Positions 32,560 through 43,997 of a DNA stretch of 64,000 nt are shown in pieces (the stretch's first letter is position 1; each line of letters opens with the position of its first letter). Location: the NCBI GenBank assembly GCA_004794655.1, contig SMMW01000645.1, positions 469,001 to 533,000 of the forward strand. Direction: 5' to 3'. Position numbers and translations under genes: made by a program. Source of the DNA: Marisa cornuarietis (lineage: Eukaryota > Mollusca > Gastropoda > Architaenioglossa > Ampullariidae). The notes below the pieces were generated by a model. The model was not told the origin of the DNA. It saw only the letters and a program-made list of their open reading frames with translations, and ran no database searches.

Positions 32560-35500
32560 GTCTGCGGCATGAGTAAGGCGGCGCCTTCCTTGTACTTCTT
32601 TACCTCTCTCGATAAATAAGACCCATTGCTACGAAACAGCTGCTGGATACACCTGGAGTTTTCTACCACAGGTCCGAGCAGGCACTAATCACCAAGCTAG
32701 GGATTTATTACAGTTAAAATCTGATCAAATTTTTAATGTAGATGTGCACTTTAACCGGCATCTTTTCCTCGTTTAATGAGGAGAAATTGTAAAGAAGAAA
32801 TCTTTCGGCTGAGATCGTTTAGTTCACTTGTGACAACAATAAAAAGAACCACATCAATACATCATCAGTAATCTTAACATTAAAAACAAACTAACGGGAT
32901 GTCACTGCGAAATTTTCCTCTAAGACGTTTATTGTTTTTTGTGCAGCTTTTTCATCAACAGGCAAACAAATTAATTAAAACTTTCTGAAACACTCATCAG
33001 GCTGCGTAGATTGTCGGATTTCGAGTAACGACAGTTGATCAAATGAAATGCCTGCCCCACTCACATCCAGTGGTTTAAAACCCCGACAATTTGCAATTAC
33101 TTATCACATCACTAACATCTTCTAATTTTATAAATAATTGTTTCTAGCGTGGTTAAGACCACAGATATTCATTTATGCACGAAAGTTTACTTTACGCACC
33201 AAACTCATTGTAGTTTTGCTGTCATCTTGCAAACCTGACTGTGTCTGCTAATAGTTAGGGGCACAACTTACTTTCCTGCACTTAATACCCCTAATGTACG
33301 GTTAGTGAAAGAAAACTTTTTTCAGTTGGTTGGGGTGGATCGAACGAAGCGGAATAAGAGATTAGATTTTTTAAAAGGTCGATATAACATGTATTACAAA
33401 AAATACAACGAGGGACACAACCATAAGCACAAGCACTTCTGAAAGGCGAGTGGGGTAAATGGGTTGACAATGTCTCCTCTTGCAAGCTATGCTACAGAAA
33501 CCAGTGCAGACAATGTAATCGGAAAGAAAAATAAAATGTGATCAAATTTAAACAGAGAACATCGGGAAACACACTTATTATGATCTCTATGTCTCCGACA
33601 CTAAATCGTCAGCTTTGGCTGGGTTCAGTGTTTCGACACTGAAAAAAAAAAACCACCGACACACCCGTAAGATTAAACTATCAAATACATGATGGTTGCA
33701 AAATCACTCGAGCTATAGATAAGAAAAAATGTATGCATGTAAATATAAATCTAGTGCTTCGGGTTATTTTTAAAAGTGGTGGTTGGTGGGGGGAGTTGAA
33801 ATCACCCAGCAATCATAGCCAGGGATTCTAAAAGTTCGTACTCTTTTCCACGGATACAAATTAATGTCTACAAGTTTCGGATACTAAACGAGTTTACGAA
33901 CTTATTTCTGCCAGTAACAAAGTTAAGAAAACCTACATGTAGCCTCGCGGTGCACCTATATTCTGTTTCTCTTGTCCATGCCGGTGTCCTTAGAGAGTAT
34001 CGCTCGTTGACTATAACCCCAATTTCCGTCCTCTAATCTCATCATTATAACCCCAACAGTTTTAATTCAGTAAGCATGCTAAGAACGCACTGACTCGAAA
34101 CTGTCGATGCACATGACAAATGCGAGTCCTTCCAGTGCCAGCTCCAATCAACACTGCTTGTTTGTCACTAGGTGCAGCTAGGGGATCAAGGGAGACAACC
34201 CCAGCAAAAGGGTAATATATTTAAGACAGCCACAGTTGTCTCCTACACATTTATAATGGTTCCAACATGGCGTCAATGATCACAGTTTTAGTAAAATTCT
34301 CCTCTTCCCATTCTATTAGCTTCATGAAATATGCTGCCTGAACCCACCCTGTCCACAGTCCAACACTGGAATTGCAAGCAACTTCAGCATGTTCCTTCAT
34401 ATCTGGCATGTAGTTTCGTAACAATTTCTAAATTCTGACATTAGCTGCACGGTGTGAGGCTTATAAAGGTTCATCTACAAAAGAGATTTAAATGGTACTA
34501 ATAAGAAAATAATAAACAAAAGAGAACAGTATTACGTCACTCCAAATGTTCTATCTTCCAACTTACCCCCCCTTCCCCCAAACTTAGTTTTTATTTTATA
34601 CCTTCTGATTAACTTATCAGAGCAAACAACATGGAATACGCATCCATACAAAGTTTTTATTTCAGCAACTGATTGTTGATAATAATCAATCCTCTGGCTA
34701 CATAAAAATGTAGAGAAAGATCTTCAGGTACACATGGATATTATTCTGAAAGATTGTATGAAAATGTGGGAATTGACTTAAACATGTCCATCCAGGATGA
34801 TATATTACACAGGTATGAAAGACTAATGTGCACCAATTTTTTCAAAACATTTGATTAACATTATAATGTCCTAACCTGATATGACAATTACTATAAATAG
34901 TATAAATTAACAGACTGGGCATTTTCCTTCTCAGAAACTGCATGTTTTATTCTAAATGTCATAATATGATTATTACTATGGAGGTAACATTATCATATTT
35001 AAAACACTTCAGATCCAAGACCAGATCATATATACCTAAAATTATGATTATGATTCAAATTGAGAATGTTAGCTTAAATTATTCATCAGTAAATAGAAGA
35101 GTGGTAAAATATTAGTTAAAATACACAATAATGAATATTTTTTAATCATCAACTTTATCTATAGGGTGAGCAAAGTTGGACTAAGTAAGCATCCACGGCA
35201 AGTGCACTGGAATAATCAGCTGATATAACAATCTATGCATTGACATAATGATACAGTAATATACAGTTTGTCACGAGAAAGAGAGAGTGTGCATCATCAA
35301 AATAAAATTTCTGATTAAGCTTTGCCAAAACATTTCAGACAACCTAAACTGTGATTTTCAGCTTTTATGCAGCCATTTTCATTAGGTGCTTTATGCGCTT
35401 GCCTTCATAGTTTATTACAGGTGGTTTTTCTGGGTCACAGGGATTGTTATCAGATTTCTTGAAAAGCATTTATCCTACATTCTTTGCAGCATCAACGTAA

Positions 35501-36700
35501 CATTTACAGACTCAGTCATACAAGAATGTCTGCTATAAAGTTTGGCATTATTTAGGTACTTTTATAAATAGATGTACAGCCTTCTTCATTTAAACAAATC
35601 ATGAACTTGGCCTTCAGATGAGTCCCTGAATTTCAGCCTGTTATAAGATGTTTTGAGCTTGCATAGTTTGTTTCTCATTAAATTAACACTTTTTAAACTC
35701 TTTACTTCTGAAGATAATAAAATATTGTCATCAGTCTACATAAACAGAAGTTAATCTTCTTACAGACTATATAGTTCTATACACATTCTACATTTATTTG
35801 TAAAATCTTAATAATTTGAAATTTATTGTACATTATTTATATTCAAAAGGTTTCATTTACAAAAGCTAAAGTTAATGATATCAACAGGCTATGAAGTTCT
35901 GTGAAGCATCTATGTAGGTGAGATTATAAACTAGAAAACTTTGCAAAAGACTGAAGCAAGTGAGTCACTTCTATACTATATAACTGTACATAATAATGCT
36001 GTACATAGAAATAATTGTTTTCTTCAAAAACTTACAGCAAAGCTCATTTCTTCTGTTATTCTGAATAGAATTAGTAATCAAAAAGTGTACAGCAATTCAG
36101 ATAGCATATATATATATATATTTAATAGATATTTTTGTTATTCTACCATATGTCACTGGTTTCAGTGCTTAGATATTTTGAAGTATAAAGTTCTTGTAAT
36201 AAAAGTTTAATGGCTATGATTCTCTTACTACACACAGGGCTTGGGCTTCAGAAATGTACCTATTAGATGTCACCAGCTGTGGTTCAACCTGTTCAACACT
36301 GACACGTTTCACGAGCAGGAGCAGGTGACATGTAAATACACCATGGCCAGTTAAGGCTGCGTGTACAGATTACACAAGCTGGTAGCATGTCATGAGATAA
36401 GACTGCTGCACACAAGCCCAACCCTTACAGCAAAGGAAACCGATTCAGTTTCAACGACACGCAGCCATGTTGTATGATTGCGTAGATCGAACAAAGTGGA
36501 AAGCAGTGTCCATATTTTTTTTGCTCTATTACAACAAACCTCTCTTCTTTCCTGTACACGTGTGATGCTGGCATTAAGGCAAGCACCTGCTTCAAAAAGA
36601 AGTAGTCGTGAAATTCCAAATATTTATCCTTTAGTACGCATGCACCCGTTGATGAGGACGTGTGCCCGAAAGAGACGCCCAATTATTTTCGCATGTCCCG
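32560..36700. other. AT-rich stretch of the HNF4 first intron, nothing recognised
   Basis: About 4 kb of AT-rich DNA. I see no coding frame, repeat family or RNA gene that I can support, apart from a short AT run near 36110 and a GA-rich patch at 35280. It lies between the 32.1 kb candidate and the 36.8 kb first exon. Confidence 0.5.
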
Positions 36701-36739
36701 CCACAGAGTTAAACTTTGGACCGAGCTGTTAGAGCTTAC

Positions 36740-36764
36740 CTTCACCTGAAGAGTCGTCGCTCAT
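36740..36764 (-). CDS. HNF4: most distal HNF4 first exon (8 residues)
   Basis: ATG at 36762-36764 in a GACCATGA context gives MSDDSSGE plus one G, ending at a strong GTAAGC donor (36734-36739). Joined to the 45-nt exon it reads MSDDSSGEDSDCAGGENEAL, a coherent acidic N-terminus, then runs on to the DNA-binding domain. A cryptic in-phase GTGAAG donor sits 6 nt earlier. Upstream (36770-36970) are several CACGTG and TCACATG E-box-like sites but no clear TATA box. The matching acidic composition across the splice makes this one of the likelier starts. Confidence 0.55.
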
Positions 36765-36769
36765 GGTCA

Positions 36770-38500
36770 CTTCAGTTCGATCTTTGATCTTTGGACCAAC
36801 GGTTCAAAGTTGACAACAACGATGGGCGAATTGCAGCCTGCTATCAACTTTTGCCCCGAAGCCTCTTCGTCGAGGGCAGGGCAACAGACCAAGTCACATG
36901 GGTTATCATGTGACCAGAGAAATCCTTGAGCTCGTGATCACACGTGATCTCGGAGGTCACGTTGAGATAAAATGACAACTTTCTCCGAAACAGATCACTC
37001 GATCCTATCGTATATCGTGAGACAAGCGAGATATTAGTGTAAACGTATATATTTAGGCTCAAACAGTTTCCAACAAAAAAATTATCAACCACAGAAAAGG
37101 GAAAACCGTGCAGGTTCATTTGTGAAAATAGATGACATTAACAAAAAGAGAGAAATTATAAGAGATAATCATAACTCGAGCCAACATTAATTTACAAATG
37201 ATTATTAACATATATAAAATTCCATAAGCCTAATTCAGTAGGTTCTTGCCGGTATAAACATGCATGTCGATCATTACAATCCAGTAAATAAATGACAGTT
37301 GCATGTACAGCTCAATTGGGCTGCTGGCGTGCATGTGAGCGATAATTAATTAATTAATTAATATAAGCCGCCATGACACGAACGCGATCAAACCCAAGAT
37401 TTTTTGTTGTTTTTTCAGTTTGGATAAACTTCCATCTTAACTGATTGAATTCATGATCGATCGTTTGTGTGTACGGGTGTGTGTGTGTGTGTGCGCGCGC
37501 TGTGCGCTTTAGTGTGTGTGTTTGTGTTCGTGCGCTGGACTTTTAATTGTGCGTGCGTGCGTGCGTGCGTGTGTGTGTGTGTGTGTGTGTTGTGCATGGT
37601 GAACGAGTAGCTTCTAGCACAATATTATTGATTAATTAACATCTCCGTTGGCCTGTGTTGCCATGTAAGATCTTGAAAGCGAATTTTAATTAACTCGCCG
37701 CTCTCAAGTTGACTGTCGACTATTCAGACCACACAGAAAACTCAACTGACACTCGAGACAGTGGAATTAAGACTTGTTTTCAAGACACATGACACCCAGC
37801 CCTGTTACGTTAGAGTCCAGCTCAACTTAGCGAGGGACATTTTACAGAAAATAAAATCTAGAGTGTATCTTGTGGGTGTAATAAGGAGAAAAAATAATTA
37901 TTGCAATTACTAAGCGACTGCAGTTACTCGTGCTTGAAAATACTACAACGAATCGGCACTTAACATTAAATTTTCATTTCGATAACCGTTTTAGCAGCTT
38001 ATGTGTGCAGTAATACATCCTGTGTCGTGAACGGGTTGTGTGGTCCTTTTGCCTAATTTTTAACTATACGCCCCTGTCACCAACAGATTGCAATCTCCAG
38101 ACTGGCTGTTTGGGGTTCATATCTCACAGAAATCTCGCTGTTCTTTTTCAGCATGTGGCACACAGGGGGGATGGTTGCTTTCGTCATCATGTAGCCAGAG
38201 TTGCGTAAAACATCCCCTGACCCCCCCAATCCGGGGTCAGCAGCTCAAAGAACTAGACAATGCACGTGCAGGTGATCGGAAGAATGGGGTGAGATGGTCA
38301 GATGGACTCGTATTCTGTACAATAGCAATTTAAGGTAAAATGTCAAAATAATTTTCTATAATCGGCTTTTCGTTTGTTAACCACGAAGCCGGCATAACTT
38401 GACACTATCGCCTTTCTCCTCACCTCAAGCACGAAACTCACGACCTAAGAATCTGTTTTCACCAAACAATCGTGTTTAGTGCTTCACACATTACATTTCG
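36770..38500. other. upstream flank of the distal HNF4 start
   Basis: The region to the right of the 36.8 kb first exon. The first 200 bp hold several CACGTG and TCACATG motifs (36890-36960) that could belong to a promoter. Further right are an AATT tract at 37345-37363 and GT/GC runs at 37470-37591. No coding frame was found. Confidence 0.4.
37474..37591. repeat. GT/GC-rich microsatellite cluster
   Basis: A (GT)n run passing into GCGCGC, then further GT runs and a GTGC run. Alternating purine-pyrimidine throughout. Confidence 0.85.
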
Positions 38501-38521
38501 TACATAGTGTCGAGCTAGACC

Positions 38522-38549
38522 AACCGACCGACCGTCCGACCGACCGACC

Positions 38550-38581
<32 letters not shown>
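38522..38581. repeat. ACCG then ACAG tetranucleotide microsatellite
   Basis: (ACCG)n with one TCCG variant turns into (ACAG)n over about 60 bp. Confidence 0.9.
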
Positions 38582-38685
38582 CGTACTCAATGCGGTGGCG
38601 CAGAGCTAGAGAAGTCTTCATCGGGTCTGTAGAGAATGAAAAGAATTAGATGCTAGTCATATGGTGTTATTAATCTTTTAAATAC

Positions 38686-38726
38686 GTCCGTCCGCCCGTC
38701 CGTCCGTCCGTCCGTCCGTCCGTCCG

Positions 38727-38806
<80 letters not shown>
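38686..38806. repeat. CCGT then GT compound microsatellite
   Basis: About ten CCGT units (38686-38730) run without a gap into about 38 GT units (38730-38806). It forms an inverted pair with the CA tract at 38998. Confidence 0.95.
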
Positions 38807-38807
<1 letters not shown>

Positions 38808-38997
38808 ACTCTATTTGTTTCGGTCATCGGTTATGTTTTGCAGTTGTACATTGCTCGGAAGCATGTGACCCTTTTATTTATTTTCTGCGTTCTAAGATGT
38901 TACCGCTGGCTCAAAAGCAAACAATGCTTCGCAGAAGAATTGTGATAAGTGTTTGGCGAGCAAGCGTGGATAAGGGTTTGAATTTTAGATATAGTGT

Positions 38998-39050
<53 letters not shown>
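38998..39050. repeat. CA microsatellite
   Basis: About 25 CA units, on the opposite strand sense to the GT tract 190 bp to the left. Confidence 0.95.
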
Positions 39051-39055
<5 letters not shown>

Positions 39056-39335
39056 ATGCAAACAGTCACCACTAGAGAGAGAAAATGTCATGAATCACTA
39101 GAAAAACACTGGTGTGACTTCGATTTGCAAATTCAGACATTATGTCACATGTCTTAAGATATTCTAACAATTAAACTACGCGCACTATTTGTCACTTTAC
39201 ATTATGTTGTGCGTGTTTGGTAGGTCGCGAAAATGTTCGACAATGATGATGATGATGATGATGATTATTCGCATACAACAGACAAACCTACTCATATACA
39301 AAGTAAATTACAGACACACGTTATACACGTTCATG

Positions 39336-39870
39336 TCAGGACAGGATCACAGTCTGTTGTGAAAAGATGTGTCTCAGGTTTGGACTTGAAGGTGGTGAGA
39401 GAATCAGAGTGACGAAGGCTGACGGGTAATCTGTTCCAAGTTGATGGGGCCTGTAGGACAAAGACCTCTGTCCATACATCTTTGTTTTACTTAGTGGGAC
39501 TCGCAGTAGCCTGGTGTCAGCAGAAGAGTGAAGAAGTCGTGCGGGTGTATATATGGGAGTGAGTTCGGAGAGGCACCGAGGACCAGTGACAGCAGGAGCG
39601 GAGTAAGTCAACGTGCAAATTGTATAGACTATACAGCCAGTAAAGAGAGCGAATGATAGGTGATAGATGTTCATATCTAGATGACTGCAGATGAGGCGAG
39701 CAGCAATATTCTGGGTCCTTTGAAGTCTCTCAAGAAGATACTTGGGAATGCCGGGCACAAGAGAATTGTTAAGCCTCGAGAGCACAAAGACACAGCACAG
39801 TTTTAGTTGCATCAGTGATGAGATAATGACGAATGCTACTGATCCTACGAAGTTCGATTCCGTTGACATG
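39336..39870 (-). mobile_element. non-LTR retrotransposon, C-terminal fragment
   Basis: The minus-strand frame contains IPKYLLERLQRTQNIAARLI, then YTICTLTYSAPAVTGPRCLS, ELTPIYTPARLLHSSADTRL and LRVPLSKTKMYGQRSLSY. This is the region beyond the reverse transcriptase of a jockey/CR1-type LINE, as found in many copies in aquatic animals. Parts of the usual intervening sequence are missing or out of frame. There is no polymerase domain here, so it is a 5'-truncated dead copy. Confidence 0.8.
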
Positions 39871-40235
39871 ACAAATATGATGATGAAAAGTCAAACTGAC
39901 CGAGAACGACACCCAAACTGCGGACAGAGGTGGAGAAAGGAATAGACATCTACTTGAAACTTGTGATGCTGATGTCAACAGAAAATGAGATAGTATTGTG
40001 TGACCTAAGTTTTTATATCTAGCGACAAACAAAATACTATTCTACATCAAAACATATTTTTCATCCACCATTCATGTGCTATAATACTTTTCTTGAATAT
40101 TTTGTGTACCAGTCTTTTTTTAATAGATCCCAAATGTCTAACAAAATAAACTATTCGCACTCGTATTTGTATTCGAGAGAGAGAACGAAAGAACCCAGGA
40201 CAGCCAATGACATGGGCAGATACAAGCATATTGAC

Positions 40236-40237
<2 letters not shown>

Positions 40238-40312
<75 letters not shown>
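40238..40312. repeat. AAT microsatellite
   Basis: About 25 perfect AAT units at the left edge of repeat X copy 3. Confidence 0.95.
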
Positions 40313-40315
<3 letters not shown>

Positions 40316-41035
40316 GAACATTTGTATAGCGCCTTTTTCCAGCATCAGTCAGACTCAAGGCACTTAAAATATGAAGACACAGACATGAGAATAATAATGG
40401 TCTCAAAGCAAAGAGTTCCTTGTGTTTTCAAAGTGAATGCTGCAGCTGAGATTTGTAGTCGTAGTATCAGTGGAATAGTTAGTGGTGGAGGTGGCGGCAC
40501 ATACAACATAAACATTAAGATGTTCATTGTTAGCGCACATACGACTGTCACGGAGGTCACATCAACACAGCGGCAGCAAAAAAAAAAAAAAAGATGAAGC
40601 AGGAGGCTGGGTTGTAGACAAGAGATGAGAGAATCAAGTCCATGCTTGTTGACTCACGGACATCCACAATCTAAAGCAGCGGAAAGAATGTTGCGATGAA
40701 AATGTAGCGTAAGTAGAGCAAAAAGTGTTGAGCAATCTGCAGGGTAGAGATGATTTAAATCAACAAACCAAAACTCCAGGAGTCGAGATGATGTAGATAT
40801 GGCGTTCACGGCCGCTAGACGATAAAGAAGACAAAAATGGGGCACAGGCTCAGAAAATAGTCCAGAACAGCGACAGGTGAAACGCAGCGAAAAGCACAGA
40901 TTAACAGTTATCAGCAAACACCAAACACGATAAAAACCCAAAGGCACCACACGAGATAAAAGAAAAAGAGCAGAGAGAGCTCGTCCCCTCCAGCCGGTAA
41001 GGGGAAGGGACACCGCTCTATGTTCAACAATCTAT
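40300..41035 (+). repeat. unclassified dispersed repeat X, longest copy
   Basis: After the AAT run come TTGTATAGCGCCTTTTTCCA, GACTCAAGGCACTTAAAATA, GGTCTCAAAGCAAAGAGTTC and, 600 bp on, CCAGCCGGTAAGGGGAAGGG with GACACCGCT. The left blocks recur at 18770 and 22325 and the right block at 47915 (AGCCAGTTAGGGGAATGGAC). It has no long open frame. It could be the 3' untranslated part of a LINE or a non-autonomous element. Confidence 0.6.
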
Positions 41036-41144
41036 GAGCAAATTACATTTTCATATAATTTCAACCTAAGTATAGGGTCATCAGGCGTATTCTCTTCCCA
41101 AAGGGACATGGCTAATGTTATATACAAGTATTTCTACAGAGATA

Positions 41145-41250
41145 GAAAGACAGAGAGATAGAGAGAGAGACAAAGAGATACAGAGAGATAGAGAGAGACA
41201 AAGAAACACAGAGATATAGAGAGAGACAAAGAAATGCAGAGAGACAGAGA
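41145..41250. repeat. GA-rich low-complexity tract
   Basis: An imperfect AGAGAGATA/AGAGACAAAG repeat adjoining the 3' end of the LINE remnant; it may be an expanded LINE tail. Confidence 0.75.
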
Positions 41251-41286
41251 TGCGAGTGGCGTTTATCTCACTAATCAGTCTATCAA

Positions 41287-42655
41287 TCAGTCCTCTTTGT
41301 GCCGTTTGGCTCGTGAGGTGACAGCTAAGGACCTCCATCTGGTTCTGTCTGCTGCTGTTCTGTGGGCTGTCTCCAGTGATAGGCCTCTGTTCTTGGGGTC
41401 CTTCTCAATGGTTCGCCACCCCCCCATGTCTCTTTGGGCCTCCCTATGTTCCTCTTTTCTTGCTGTTTCCATCGCAGGGCTGTTCTAGAGATTAAGTCTG
41501 GAGGCATGCGGCACAGGTCTCCTAGTCATCGCCAGCGCCGCAGTTGGATCGATTTCGCCAAGGTACACGTCCCTGTCCCCTCTCGCAGTTCTTCATTTGA
41601 AATGGTGTTGGGCCAGAAGATCTTTTGTAAACACCTGGTCGGGAACACTTCTAGCTTTCTCTCGATGAAGAGTATGTGGTCTTCCAGTACTCTGACCCAC
41701 ATAGGAGGACACCGAGGACGTTGGTCTTGAATATCCTGATCTTTGTGTGGATGCCAAGGCCAGTGGGACTCCAGATGGGCTTCAGCATTGCAAAAACGTG
41801 GTCGACTCTTATTCACAGTCACCATCTGCAGTCACCTTGCTGCTACACAAATTCTTTTATAGTCGGCATAGTTTAGATCATCTAAGACTGTAGTTAGAGC
41901 TCTCTGTAGGCCCTGTCGACTTCCCCGAGTGACCCAACGCAAGAGCAAGTCAATGGCCAGTGAAAACATTTTTGATGACATGATGCACTCCTGCTTGACG
42001 TCTGTGTCCACTCTAAAGGGTTCTGTCAGCTGATTGTCGTGGATGACCTGGCACTCGAAATTTTCATATAAGAACTTGATGATGCTGACCAGTTTCTTTG
42101 GGATGCCATAGTGACGTAGACTCTTCCACCGAGAGGTACGATGTAGGCTGTAAAATGCCTTCTCAAAGTTGGTTAAGGCCATGTAGCGGGGATTGTTCCA
42201 CTCCTGTCATTGTTCCAGGATCTGTCGCAGCACAAAGATATGGTCGATACACGATCGTCCTTTCCAGAAGCCGGCTTGTTGTCGGAGTATGGAGTCTACT
42301 GCTGTTGTAATGCGCTGGAAGATTACACGACTGAAAATTTTGCTGTGAGGGATAACAATGTGATGCGTCTCCAGTTGTTGCAGTCACCAAGATCTCCTTT
42401 CTTCAGTATCTTGACTACAACACCTTTCCTCCAAGCGGCATTGAGTTCTTCGCTGTCCCAGATCTCCTGGAGGATGTCTTGCAGGATACATGGTGTCTCT
42501 ACCTCTTCTGCTTTCAGCATTTCAGCACATACACCATCCCTTCCTGGCGCCTTGCCGTTTTTCGTGTTGTGAATGGCTTCCTTAATTTCTTGTAGTGTAA
42601 TGGAGCCAATGTTGATATCCAGGTCTTCTTCTGCTTCAATGATTTCGAGTAGCAC
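41287..42655 (-). mobile_element. LINE remnant with reverse transcriptase, frameshifted
   Basis: Read right to left: KNGKAPGRDGVCAEMLKAEE and ILKKGDLGDCNNWRRITLLS (fingers of a non-LTR reverse transcriptase), then TNFEKAFYSLHRTSRWKSLR with HYGIPKKLVSIIKFLYENF, then VKQECIMSSKMFSLAIDLLL, the catalytic-box region LDDLNYADY, and a C-terminal GRPKETWGG with LSLETAHRTAADRTRWRSL. The pieces are in different frames. The expected YADD box reads YADY, so the second catalytic Asp is lost. The 5' part, including any endonuclease, is absent. It ends about 380 bp before the start of the gene at 43038. Confidence 0.88.
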
Positions 42656-43037
42656 TGTCGGGTCTATTCACTGCTTCATGTCAGAAGATGCTCAAGATGG
42701 TTGTCAACGCAGTCCCGAAGGTCGTTTGGTTGCTAGGTGTCACCAGCACACGTCATTTTTCTCCTTCTATCATTTGCGTCACAAATTTAGCCTGATAAGC
42801 TTTGTGTTCAAACCTCGTCATGTAGCACAACGCTTAGTAGGCGCTATGGCAAACACCTCTGTGGATGTAGTCAGCCTGCAATGATCAGCGCAGTAGCCTT
42901 GTCATCAGATGCTTCAGATGCCGGAGTGTACACTGCTAGGCCTGCTCCTCGCCTCTCCTCGCCTGGCCTCGCCTCTCACCGGACACACAAGACCGTCTGG
43001 CCAGACAGGTATGTAAGCGCAGAAAAGACCGTTCAAC

Positions 43038-43162
43038 ATGGCCGATAAACAGTCCGCCAACGCCCACAGCTCCCGGTTTGTGTTGAACGCTCCAAAAAAG
43101 TCCATGGCCAAGGACATCGAGAGCCTCCAGAGGGAACGGAGGCGATCCAGGAAAGAGTTTGA
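43038..43162 (+). CDS. unrecognised gene G2, exon 1 (start)
   Basis: ATG at 43038-43040 in the context TTCAACATGG. It reads MADKQSANAHSSRFVLNAPK and KSMAKDIESLQRERRRSRKE, ending in phase 2 at a GTAAGT donor (43163-43168). The product is basic and charged, and the second half is probably helical. A CG-rich leader (42940-43037) precedes it and looks like a promoter and 5' leader. I do not recognise the family; the whole assembled protein is 305 residues without the cassettes. It lacks a signal peptide and membrane segments, so it is probably intracellular. Confidence 0.75.
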
Positions 43163-43980
43163 GTAAGTCACAAGGCACTCAGTGGACTAGAACACAGCAG
43201 CAAACCCCGAGCAAAACAAAAAATTATTCAAACCCTTGTACATCCCGAATAGAAAGTTCTAGATTTGTTGCTAACTCTTTACTATTCTCAGTACTTTAGC
43301 TTCAACTAAATATAATGGGATTTTTTTCATGATTGATGATGATGATGATCATCATCGTCGCAGTCCGGTAGTGATCTTTTTTTGTCTTATGCATCATCCT
43401 CATCGTCAGCATCCTCATCGTCGTCATCTACACTGTCATTTATAATTAAATTCCGTTCATTTCGTGTTGTCCAGAAAAGAAAAAACTTTGCTCTCGGACC
43501 AGCTGGATGCACGTGACAGGGCGCCGAGAGATCATGCGGTAGTCAAGCTCCAGTTCATTTCTCGTTTTGGTGTTGTTCATGTTTCCTACTCTTGAAAAGT
43601 CGAGCCTGATCCGGTATGGCTCTGCAAACACACTGTCCTTCTAGACCACCATTTGCCAGAAACAAGTGGCTATACTAAAAAGAAAAAAAAAGTCAAACTT
43701 GTTTTAATCAACACAGATTGTCACTCTTTTGTATACACATGCACGTGCATACATACACAGATGAACGTGCACGCATATGTATACATGAGCAATTTTCTGT
43801 TGCACAGGACTAATGAAGACCGGTCTTCCGTTATATTCTCATGAACGATGTTATTTTGTTGAGTATTTATGAACAATGTTTACTGTTTGTATTATAATTC
43901 GCAGTTCTGATAAATCGTGCAATCTGAAAGTGATGGTTCACTCATCATACTTTAGATAATTTTTATTTCACATCTTGCAG

Positions 43981-43997
43981 CTGGGAACTGACTCACC
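43981..43997 (+). CDS. gene G2, 17-nt micro-exon
   Basis: CATCTTGCAG, then 17 bases, then GTAAGT, a textbook acceptor and donor around a tiny exon. It is the right length to take phase 2 in and leave phase 1, giving the junction EFDWELTHH with the next exon. Without it the frame of exon 1 does not join exon 3, which argues that it is real. Confidence 0.7.

Larger units (their letters stand above)
1..36764 (-). other. HNF4: HNF4 (NR2A) nuclear receptor gene, 3' end outside the window
   Basis: This is the extent of the HNF4 locus as read here. HNF4 is a nuclear transcription factor that binds DR1-type response elements as a homodimer and controls gut, liver-like and metabolic genes in animals. 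Core coding exons are 152-388, 887-1127, 1404-1553, 2332-2450, 2935-3249 and 12754-12798, read right to left; their splice phases agree at every junction. With the start at 36764 they give about 377 residues before the missing F domain. Upstream are several candidate first exons, all ending in phase 1. Large introns carry SINEs, a mariner remnant and a U2-derived fragment. The family identification is very secure. The number of real promoters is not known from sequence alone. Confidence 0.9.
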
